From the NCBI GenBank assembly GCA_003229065.1, contig QIHJ01000359.1, positions 1-7,187 of the forward strand: DNA of 7,187 bases. The letters run 5' to 3'. A program made the position numbers and the translations under genes. Positions 1 to 4,807 of the stretch are shown in pieces. The stretch is from Candidatus Dadabacteria bacterium (GTDB taxonomy: Bacteria > Desulfobacterota_D > UBA1144 > Nemesobacterales > UBA2774). The notes under the pieces were generated by a model. The model was not told the DNA's origin. It saw only the letters and a program-made list of their open reading frames with translations, and searched no databases. How positions within the stretch are numbered: the first letter of the stretch is position 1; each line of letters begins with the position of its first letter.

Positions 1-531
1 CAGATAAATGCGTTCGCTCTTCCCGGGGGTAAGGTCGGGGTTTACACAGGGATATTACCTGTGGCCAAAACCGAAGCGGGACTTGCGACTGTCATGGCAC
101 ATGAAGTGGCCCACGTAGCGGCGCGTCACGGGGGTGAAAGGGTATCCACGGGTATGCTGGCCCAGCTTGGAGCCATTGGACTCAGCGCGGCGATTGGCGG
201 GGGTGACCCGTTTGTTACAGAAGCGGTAATGCAAGCATACGGCCTCGGCGCCAATGTCGGGGTACTGCTGCCTTTTAACAGGGGTCAGGAGTCCGAGGCT
301 GACAGGATCGGGCTTATATACATGGCGCGAGCAGGATACGACCCCAGAGAAGCGGTTTCGTTCTGGCAGAGGATGGACGAGGCTGTCAGGGGACAGCCCC
401 AGCCTCCGGAGTTTCTATCCACCCACCCCGGTTACGGAACCAGGATTAGGAACCTCCGGATGTGGCTCCCAGAAGCTATGCCTTATTATCAGAGTTCGAG
501 GAAAGCCGCGAACAACCCGATAAGTAAATAA
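1..531 (+). CDS. M48 family zinc metalloprotease, BepA/LoiP-like (5' end outside window)
   Basis: The last 176 residues of an M48-family metallopeptidase; the frame is open from the first base, so the N-terminus lies upstream. In window residue numbers, the zinc motif HEVAH gives ligands H34 and H38. The motif ESEAD (97-101) gives the third ligand, E97, in the family ExxAD pattern. STHPGYGTR places H142 in the THP motif that acts as the histidine switch in E. coli BepA. A Gly/Ala-rich segment (about 50-85) lies between the two metal sites. Such proteases usually act in the periplasm on misassembled outer-membrane proteins; that role is inferred from the family, because signal peptide or lipobox and any TPR domain would be off-window. 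The GTG at 61 is not the start, since the conserved INAFALPGG block (residues 2-10) precedes it. The gene ends in TAA and is followed 32 bp later by a same-strand glycosylase gene. Confidence 0.9.
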   Translation, partial: QINAFALPGGKVGVYTGILPVAKTEAGLATVMAHEVAHVAARHGGERVSTGMLAQLGAIGLSAAIGGGDPFVTEAVMQAYGLGANVGVLLPFNRGQESEADRIGLIYMARAGYDPREAVSFWQRMDEAVRGQPQPPEFLSTHPGYGTRIRNLRMWLPEAMPYYQSSRKAANNPISK

Positions 532-563
532 TTAACGTTTGGCTGTATCATTTCTGATCTGAC

Positions 564-1223
564 GTGAGTAAATCAAAGAGAATTAATACCTTCTATAAAA
601 AGCTCTATAAGCGCTACGGGCCACAGGGCTGGTGGCCGGGGGGCTCGAAGCTCGAATGCATACTGGGAGCCGTGCTTACTCAGAATACATCCTGGACTAA
701 TGCCGAAAAAGCTATTTCGAACCTGAAGAAAGAAAATCTCATAGGAATCGAGAAGTTAGCCTTTGTGAGTACCGAGACACTTGCCTCACTTATCCGCCCT
801 TCGGGGTACTACAACCAGAAAGCGCTTAAAATAAAGCACTTTATTTCCTTTGTAGTTGAAAATTACCAAGGGGACTTGGAGAGAATGTTTGACGAGGAGA
901 CCCAGGAGCTAAGGAACAAGCTCTTGACTATAAAAGGAATCGGCTTTGAGACCGCAGATGCAATATTGCTCTATGCGGGCGGTGTGCCGATATTCGTCAT
1001 TGACGCATACACTTACCGTATACTCTCAAGACACGGCCTCGTAGCAGAATACACTACGTACGAAGAGATGCAGGAGTTATTTACGGATTCGCTTTCAGAA
1101 GATACACAGATATTCAACGAATACCATGCGCTTCTTGTAAAAGTCGGGAAGGAGCATTGTAGAAAACGATCCCCCGTTTGCGATAGCTGCCCGTTACAAT
1201 ACGACCCTCACACTATCCTGTAA
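564..1223 (+). CDS. HhH-GPD DNA glycosylase, endonuclease III-related (MagIII-like)
   Basis: A 219-residue base-excision repair glycosylase of the HhH-GPD superfamily. The helix-hairpin-helix is at 121-131 (LTIKGIGFETA). The catalytic aspartate is D147 in FVIDAYTYR. The WWP motif (W23-W24-P25) and LTQNT (38-42) resemble Helicobacter MagIII, whose paired tryptophans stack on 3-methyladenine, so alkylated-base removal is the likely activity; substrate choice is inferred. At the position of the EndoIII lyase lysine (GVGRKTA) this protein has E129, which argues for a monofunctional glycosylase. The C-terminal cysteines C199, C206 and C209 keep the C-x6-C-x2-C part of the Fe-S loop, but the fourth site (215) is proline. 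Start: GTG at 564. An in-frame TGA at 555-557 excludes anything upstream, and no clear Shine-Dalgarno is visible. Stops are tandem TAA TAG. It may be co-transcribed with the upstream protease gene; the next gene, rplT, converges on it. Confidence 0.88.
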   Translation: MSKSKRINTFYKKLYKRYGPQGWWPGGSKLECILGAVLTQNTSWTNAEKAISNLKKENLIGIEKLAFVSTETLASLIRPSGYYNQKALKIKHFISFVVENYQGDLERMFDEETQELRNKLLTIKGIGFETADAILLYAGGVPIFVIDAYTYRILSRHGLVAEYTTYEEMQELFTDSLSEDTQIFNEYHALLVKVGKEHCRKRSPVCDSCPLQYDPHTIL

Positions 1224-1293
1224 TAGTGCGCACTCATATGTAATTTTGGAAATTTATAAGGTTAACGCGGACGGATAATATTTCGGAGAAGTA

Positions 1294-1647
1294 TTAGTTT
1301 AGCCCGTTCTGCGCAACATTGACTACGGCCTTAAAGCTTTCGGGCTCCCTTATAGCCATTTCGGACAAGGTCTTCCTATCAAGCTCGACACCTGCTTTAA
1401 TTAGCGATCCCATAAACTTGCTGTACGATAGACCGTAAGGTCTCACAGCGGCATTAATCCTTGCAATCCAGAGCTTTCTGAAGTCCCTCTTTCTCTGCCT
1501 CCTGTCCCGGTATGCAAAGGCAAGCGCCCTGATTAAGGTTTCATTGGCCCTTCTTATGTTGTTCTTTCTTTGGCCCCAGTACCCCTTAGCCTGCTTAAGC
1601 AGTCTCTTCCTTCTCTTCCTCGAAGCAACTCCTCTTTTTATTCTCAT
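1294..1647 (-). CDS. rplT: 50S ribosomal protein L20
   Basis: Ribosomal protein L20, 117 residues, the usual family length. It binds 23S rRNA early in large-subunit assembly. It has a very basic N-terminus ([15 protein letters not shown]), the [14 protein letters not shown] block at 21-34, and the L20 signature [13 protein letters not shown] at 53-65. A start nine codons upstream (1674) is open, but ATG at 1647 is preferred: it gives the standard family N-terminus and has GGAG-type SD GGGAG six bases upstream. It is the last gene of the thrS-infC-rpmI-rplT block, 74 bp after rpmI. In E. coli and Bacillus, L20 represses its own operon through mRNA operators; no such operator can be identified here by eye. 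No clear terminator follows in the 70 bp before the convergent glycosylase gene. Confidence 0.98.
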   Translation of the reverse strand: MRIKRGVASRKRRKRLLKQAKGYWGQRKNNIRRANETLIRALAFAYRDRRQRKRDFRKLWIARINAAVRPYGLSYSKFMGSLIKAGVELDRKTLSEMAIREPESFKAVVNVAQNGLN

Positions 1648-1653
1648 TTCAGT

Positions 1654-1658
1654 CTCCC
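1654..1658 (-). promoter_or_regulatory. Shine-Dalgarno of rplT
   Basis: Read on the minus strand this is GGGAG, six bases before the ATG at 1647. It decides the rplT start in favour of the 117-residue form over the longer open frame beginning at 1674. Confidence 0.7.
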
Positions 1659-1696
1659 GCTTTTTTAAGCACACTCGCTCTATTAAGTTTTAGGAA

Positions 1697-1705
1697 ATTA
1701 TACCA
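1697..1705 (-). promoter_or_regulatory. Candidate internal promoter (extended -10) ahead of rplT
   Basis: In the rpmI-rplT gap the minus strand reads TGGTATAAT, a perfect -10 hexamer with the TGn extension that can replace a good -35. No good -35 lies 16-18 bases upstream; TTGTGA is present but only 9 bases away. If used, it would give rplT a leader of about 40 nt and expression independent of the thrS promoter. In an AT-rich gap such a match can occur by chance. Confidence 0.35.
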
Positions 1706-1721
1706 CTCAATTCACAACCTT

Positions 1722-1931
1722 TTATTTATAAGGCACGTAAGTCTTTACTCTTTTAGCTGCACTGCCGGTTAAAAAGTCGGGCTCGTTCAACCTTCTTTTA
1801 CGCTTTCTGTTTTTCTTCGCGTTTAAGTGGCTGCCTCCGCCCCTCGCTCTTTTGACTTTTCCGGTTCCAGTTACGCTGAACCTTTTAGCAGCGCTTCTAT
1901 TCGACTTTACTTTCACTTTTGGCATTTTCAT
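1722..1931 (-). CDS. rpmI: 50S ribosomal protein L35
   Basis: Ribosomal protein L35, 69 residues from ATG 1931 or 67 from ATG 1925. It is small and extremely basic. The family core SNRSAAKRFSVTGTGKVKR (10-28) is clear, followed by a basic run with KKNRKRKRRL (39-48) and a conserved tail ending RVKTYVPYK. The two in-frame ATGs are separated by one lysine codon. The family normally begins MPK, which points to 1925, but the AAAGG Shine-Dalgarno sits 5 nt from the ATG at 1931 and 11 nt from that at 1925, so I take 1931. The first 35 bases overlap the end of infC in another frame, so ribosomes terminating on infC could reinitiate here, consistent with translational coupling in this operon. rplT follows 74 bp downstream. 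Confidence 0.96.
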   Translation of the reverse strand: MKMPKVKVKSNRSAAKRFSVTGTGKVKRARGGGSHLNAKKNRKRKRRLNEPDFLTGSAAKRVKTYVPYK

Positions 1932-2481
1932 TACCGCCTTTCAGATTTTTCTTTGGTGTAATCACCATTGTTAAATTTTTGCCCTCGAGCTTTGGTGGTA
2001 TGTCCACCTCTCCGAGGTCAGACACCCTTTCGAGTATCTTATTTGCGAGCAGCCTTCCGAGATCGGAATGCACTATCTCTCTGCCCCTGAAGAATATACG
2101 AACTTTTGTCTTATTATCCTCACCTAAAAACTCCCTTATACGGTTGATCTTAACATCTAGATCATGGTCCCCTATGTTAGGGCGGAACTTCACCTCTTTT
2201 AAAACCTGCGTTTTTTGTTTTTTAGCCGCCGCCTGTTTTTTAAGCTCATATTTATACTTGCCGTAATCCATCATTCTGCAAACCGGCGGACTCGCATTGG
2301 GAGCGACCTCTACAAGATCAACACCCCTTTCTTCCGACATATTAAGGGCTTCCCGGGTCTGTACTACACCCAATTGTCCACCGTCTTCGTCCACGAGTCT
2401 AACTTCCCGCGCCCTGATTCTGTGATTAATCCTTACTTCGGGCTCTCTATGTCTGGAGCCCCTTCCTTTCATTCTAGCTAT
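1897..2481 (-). CDS. infC: Translation initiation factor IF-3 (probable AUA start)
   Basis: IF-3 binds the 30S subunit, keeps 50S off and checks the start codon and initiator tRNA. From the proposed start it has 194 residues (E. coli: 180). The N-domain begins at INHRIRAREVRLV (18-30), followed by DLVEVAPNASPPVCR (55-69). The IF3 signature RMMDYGKYKYELKK (69-82) leads into a lysine-rich linker. The C-domain starts near EVKFRPNIGDHD (96-107) and ends at about 178, with a short polar tail after it. Possible starts are ATG 2502 (no SD; overlaps thrS by 25 nt), ATA 2481 and ATG 2472. A strong AAGGAGG ends 10 nt before the ATA but 19 nt before ATG 2472. I favour ATA because infC commonly uses rare start codons (AUU in E. 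coli, AUC in Myxococcus) for autoregulation. Against this, starting at 2472 aligns exactly with the E. coli N-terminus. The gene's identity is certain; its start is not. Confidence 0.95.
   Translation of the reverse strand: MARMKGRGSRHREPEVRINHRIRAREVRLVDEDGGQLGVVQTREALNMSEERGVDLVEVAPNASPPVCRMMDYGKYKYELKKQAAAKKQKTQVLKEVKFRPNIGDHDLDVKINRIREFLGEDNKTKVRIFFRGREIVHSDLGRLLANKILERVSDLGEVDIPPKLEGKNLTMVITPKKNLKGGNENAKSESKVE
1937..1941 (-). promoter_or_regulatory. Shine-Dalgarno of rpmI, inside the infC coding region
   Basis: The minus strand reads AAAGG followed by CGGTAA and then ATG at 1931. The site lies within the last codons of infC (the Lys-Gly-Gly-Asn region), so ribosomes translating infC pass over it. 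The spacing of 5 nt favours the first of the two rpmI ATGs. Confidence 0.5.
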
Positions 2482-4412
2482 TGCTTTTCTACCTCCTTCC
2501 ATTTTTCAGGATCAAGCTCTTCCTGTATGTGCTCTAAAAATTTATAGACATTCATAGAATCCATACTCAAACCACCGCGTCTTCTGGGTGAAACCGTCTG
2601 CTCTGCTACTTCGTTATTACCGATAACAAGCAGGTAAGGGATTTTCTCTAACTGCGCTTCCCTTACTTTAAACCCGAGCTTCTCGTTTCTAAAATCTTTC
2701 TCGACCCTTATCTTAGCGTCCTTTAATTTCCTGTATACCTCTTCACCATACTCGACCTGCTCATCCGCTATTGTGGCAATCCTCACCTGCACCGGACTCA
2801 GCCACAAAGGAAACGCCCCGCCGTAATGCTCGACCAGCACGCCGAAGAACCTTTCCATAGACCCGAATATGGCTCTATGGATCATTATAGGCCGGTGACG
2901 GCTGTTGTCATCCCCGATGTAACTCATATCGAAGCGCTCGGGAAGGTTAAAATCTACCTGAACTGTGGAGCACTGCCAAGCTCTCCCCAGTACGTCCTTT
3001 ATTTTAAGATCTATCTTGGGCCCGTAAAAAGCCCCTCCGCCTTCGTCCATTTCATACTTTAACCCTTTTGAGTCAAGCGCATCTTTTAAAGCGAGTGTAG
3101 CCTTATCCCAGACTTCCTCTTCACCGACAAATTTCTCAGGCCGGGTCGATAAGTATATCTCGAAGTCGTCAAATCCGAAGGTTTTAAGGAACAGCACCGT
3201 TAAATCTAAAACGCCCAGAACTTCTTCTGTAATCTGGTCAGGCCTGCAGAATATATGAGCGTCGTCCTGTGAAAATCCCCTTACGCGTAGTAGCCCGTGA
3301 AGCACCCCCGAGCGCTCATAGCGGTACACGGTGCCAATCTCGGCCCAGCGGAGCGGCAGGTCCCTGTAGCTCCTGATCCGCGTCTTGTAAATCATTATAT
3401 GAAACGGGCAGTTCATGGGCTTAATCTGATATTCAGTGTTCTCAAGCTCCATCGGGGGGTACATATTCTCCCTGTAGAAATCCACATGCCCGCTTGTTTT
3501 CCAGAGATCGAGTTTTGCGATATGAGGAGTATATAAAAGCTCATAACCAGCCCGGTCATGCTGCTCCCGCCAGAAATCCTCTATCACCCTTCTCACGCGG
3601 GAGCCCTTCGGGTGCCAGAGCACAAGCCCCGCCCCCACTTCGTCCTGTATAGAGAACAGGTCGAGCTCCTTACCCAGCTTCCTGTGGTCGCGTTTCTTCG
3701 CCTCTTCAAGCATTTCGAGATATTTTTTTAAATCTTTATTATTCCAGAACGCAGTGCCGTAAATCCTCTGGAGCATCGGCTTCTTCTCGTCCCCTCTCCA
3801 GTACGCTCCTGCAATGCTAAGGAGCTTAAATGACTTTACGTCCCCTGTAGAAGGCGCATGAGGGCCGCGGCAGAGGTCGTGCCACTCACCCTGCTCGTAT
3901 ATAGTAATCTGCTCGTCAGGCGGGAGGTCGTTTACTATCTCGACCTTATATTCCTCACCCTCGTTGGAAAATGTAGCTATCGCCTCATCCCTTGAGACCT
4001 TTTTTCTGGTAAGCGGCTTTTTTTGGGAGACTATCTCTTTCATCCTGGCCTCGATCTTCTCGAGGTCCTCCGGAGTGAACCCGCGCGGGTAATCGAAATC
4101 GTAATAGAATCCGTTTTCAATTACGGGGCCTATTGTAACCTTGGCCTCGGGGAATATGCCCTGCACCGCTTCGGCCATTACATGGGCCGCGGTGTGCCTT
4201 ATGAGCCCGAGCCCTTCCTCCGAGCCCGCTTTGACAGGCTCTACGGTCGCGCTCTCAGCTACCTCGAACCAGAAATCCACAAGCTGACCGTTCACCTTAG
4301 CGCCTATGGTGCCCCCCGGCTTACCTAGGGATTCTATTATTTCCCCGACGGCGGTACCTTTAGGGAAGGTAGTCTCTACCCCGCCCGGGAGCTTTATCTG
4401 GATATCTTCCAT
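2478..4412 (-). CDS. thrS: Threonyl-tRNA synthetase
   Basis: A full-length class II threonyl-tRNA synthetase of 644 residues (E. coli: 642) that charges tRNA-Thr in the cytoplasm. Domains in order: TGS (1-62); editing domain, with HTAAH giving H73 and H77 and CRGPH giving C181 and H185, which clear mischarged Ser-tRNA; the class II catalytic core (about 245-535); and the anticodon-binding domain (about 540-635). Catalytic zinc ligands are C335 in MNCPFH, H386 and H512. Motif 2 is YRYERSG (363-369) with R364; motif 3 includes MERF with R521. All active and editing residues are intact. The start at ATG 4412 gives the normal TGS N-terminus (MEDIQIKLPGG), but no Shine-Dalgarno is visible. Only 16 nt separate it from the 3' CCA of tRNA-Val on the same strand, so it is probably transcribed with that tRNA and has no long leader or T-box. 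It is the first protein gene of the thrS-infC-rpmI-rplT operon, and its TAG stop overlaps the putative infC ATA. Confidence 0.98.
   Translation of the reverse strand: MEDIQIKLPGGVETTFPKGTAVGEIIESLGKPGGTIGAKVNGQLVDFWFEVAESATVEPVKAGSEEGLGLIRHTAAHVMAEAVQGIFPEAKVTIGPVIENGFYYDFDYPRGFTPEDLEKIEARMKEIVSQKKPLTRKKVSRDEAIATFSNEGEEYKVEIVNDLPPDEQITIYEQGEWHDLCRGPHAPSTGDVKSFKLLSIAGAYWRGDEKKPMLQRIYGTAFWNNKDLKKYLEMLEEAKKRDHRKLGKELDLFSIQDEVGAGLVLWHPKGSRVRRVIEDFWREQHDRAGYELLYTPHIAKLDLWKTSGHVDFYRENMYPPMELENTEYQIKPMNCPFHIMIYKTRIRSYRDLPLRWAEIGTVYRYERSGVLHGLLRVRGFSQDDAHIFCRPDQITEEVLGVLDLTVLFLKTFGFDDFEIYLSTRPEKFVGEEEVWDKATLALKDALDSKGLKYEMDEGGGAFYGPKIDLKIKDVLGRAWQCSTVQVDFNLPERFDMSYIGDDNSRHRPIMIHRAIFGSMERFFGVLVEHYGGAFPLWLSPVQVRIATIADEQVEYGEEVYRKLKDAKIRVEKDFRNEKLGFKVREAQLEKIPYLLVIGNNEVAEQTVSPRRRGGLSMDSMNVYKFLEHIQEELDPEKWKEVEKQ
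2492..2498 (-). promoter_or_regulatory. Strong Shine-Dalgarno of infC within thrS
   Basis: The minus strand reads AAGGAGG, the best anti-16S match I noticed in the window, inside the last codons of thrS. Ten bases separate it from the ATA at 2481 and nineteen from the ATG at 2472, so spacing supports the ATA start. It lies inside the longer open frame from ATG 2502 and so cannot serve that start. Confidence 0.7.
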
Positions 4413-4428
4413 GTTAGTATTATTGAAG

Positions 4429-4503
4429 TGGTGAGCACGACTGGATTTGAACCAGCGACCTCTTGCGTGTCAAGCAAGCGCTCTCCCCCTGAGCTACGCG
4501 CTC
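4429..4503 (-). tRNA. tRNA-Val (GAC), encoded CCA
   Basis: A 75-nt cloverleaf on the minus strand. The acceptor stem GAGCGCG pairs with CGTGCTC (one G-U), then discriminator A and encoded CCA at 4431-4429. The D arm is GCTC/GAGC with loop AGGGGGA. The anticodon stem CTTGC/GCAAG holds loop TTGACAC, giving anticodon GAC at 4471-4469 for valine codons GUC/GUU. The variable loop is AGGTC. The T arm GCTGG/CCAGT (one G-U) has loop TTCAAAT. Every stem closes, so the gene looks functional. It lies 16 nt upstream of thrS on the same strand and diverges from tRNA-Gln, 156 bp away. Confidence 0.95.
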
Positions 4504-4577
4504 CTATTTATTAAAACGCTTAAGTTTCTTATATAAATTGTACCCTGTCAAGATAAATAATACTATGGGTCCAAGAG

Positions 4578-4598
4578 CGTTTTTATCGTTGAAAAACG
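4578..4598. repeat. Perfect 7-bp inverted repeat in the divergent tRNA spacer
   Basis: CGTTTTT (4578-4584) and AAAAACG (4592-4598) are perfect reverse complements around a 7-base loop. On the + strand the second arm runs into GTTTTATT. The stem is AT-rich and so weak as a terminator hairpin; it could be an operator for a dimeric regulator or chance in an AT-rich spacer. It overlaps the candidate tRNA-Gln -35 element. Confidence 0.35.
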
Positions 4599-4618
4599 GT
4601 TTTATTGCTATGGATATA
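4589..4618 (+). promoter_or_regulatory. Candidate promoter for tRNA-Gln
   Basis: TTGAAA (4589-4594, one mismatch to the -35 consensus) is followed after 18 bases by GATATA (4613-4618); the better hexamer TATAAA (4615-4620) lies at a 20-base spacing. Transcription would start near 4626, giving a 5' leader of about 34 nt for RNase P to remove. The TATAAG nearer the gene (4652-4657) is too close to the mature 5' end to serve. Confidence 0.3.
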
Positions 4619-4659
4619 AAACCTTGGTAACCTAAAACCATCCAAGTTGATTATAAGTT

Positions 4660-4733
4660 TGGGCCGTCGTCTAATGGTAGGACCCTGGCCTTTGACGCCA
4701 GTAGTGGAGGTTCGAGCCCTCCCGGCCCAGCCA
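4660..4733 (+). tRNA. tRNA-Gln (TTG), encoded CCA
   Basis: A 74-nt cloverleaf. The acceptor stem TGGGCCG pairs perfectly with CGGCCCA, keeping the U1-A72 end typical of bacterial tRNA-Gln, followed by discriminator G and encoded CCA (4731-4733). The D arm is GTCT/GGAC with loop AATGGTA. The anticodon stem CTGGC/GCCAG holds loop CTTTGAC, with anticodon TTG at 4692-4694. The T arm GGAGG/CCTCC has loop TTCGAGC. All stems close. It lies 74 bp upstream of the helicase gene on the same strand. Confidence 0.96.
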
Positions 4734-4757
4734 ATTTATAATTTACCTCCACACCGA

Positions 4758-4786
4758 TTGCGAGTGCTTTCCCGTTAGAATAAATT
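4758..4786 (+). promoter_or_regulatory. Candidate promoter for the helicase gene
   Basis: TTGCGA (4758-4763) and TAAATT (4781-4786), each matching four of six consensus bases, are separated by exactly 17 bases. A transcript would start around 4793, leaving a leader of only about 15 nt before the ATG at 4808. The alternative is read-through from tRNA-Gln; I see no terminator between them. Confidence 0.25.
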
Positions 4787-4807
4787 TGTATTTATAAGTG
4801 AGCACAC

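Larger units (their letters stand above)
4504..4659. promoter_or_regulatory. AT-rich divergent promoter region between tRNA-Val and tRNA-Gln
   Basis: This 156-bp gap has no coding potential I can support and must hold the promoters of both divergent units. Toward tRNA-Val, the minus strand has a perfect TTGACA (4551-4546) with -10-like hexamers TACAAT (4542-4537) and TATAAG (4533-4528), but neither is at a standard distance (3 and 12 bases). If TATAAG is used with a weak -35, transcription would begin about 18 nt before the tRNA. Toward tRNA-Gln, a separate candidate is listed. There is no T-box-like structure or other recognisable riboswitch. Confidence 0.45.

Noticed and set aside
61..531. 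GTG at 61 as the start of the M48 protease gene
   Set aside because: The frame is open to base 1 and the conserved INAFALPGG block precedes 61, so the gene starts outside the window.
1225..1234. 10-bp palindrome AGTGCGCACT just after the glycosylase stop, as a terminator or operator
   Set aside because: It has no loop space for a stable hairpin and no T-tract. A single 10-bp palindrome is weak evidence for a binding site.
1645..1674. A longer L20 starting at 1674
   Set aside because: The nine extra residues are not part of the L20 family, and the SD at 1654-1658 fits ATG 1647 and lies inside the longer frame.
1919..2547. Plus-strand open frames opposite infC (1919-2266 and 2215-2547)
   Set aside because: They are antisense shadows of infC; the encoded peptides show no family features and the opposite strand is plainly IF-3.
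4611..4645. Short repeats (TGGAT/ATCCA, CTTGG/CCAAG, two AAAACC copies) ahead of tRNA-Gln
   Set aside because: Five- and six-base matches are expected by chance in a biased spacer and form no consistent structure.
4504..4659. A T-box or thrS-type operator leader
   Set aside because: No T-box core sequence or antiterminator is visible, and the tRNA-Val gene lies between this spacer and thrS.
4429..4733. tRNA genes as integration (att) sites
   Set aside because: No integrase, no direct repeat of a tRNA 3' end and no compositional shift are seen; both flanks are housekeeping genes.
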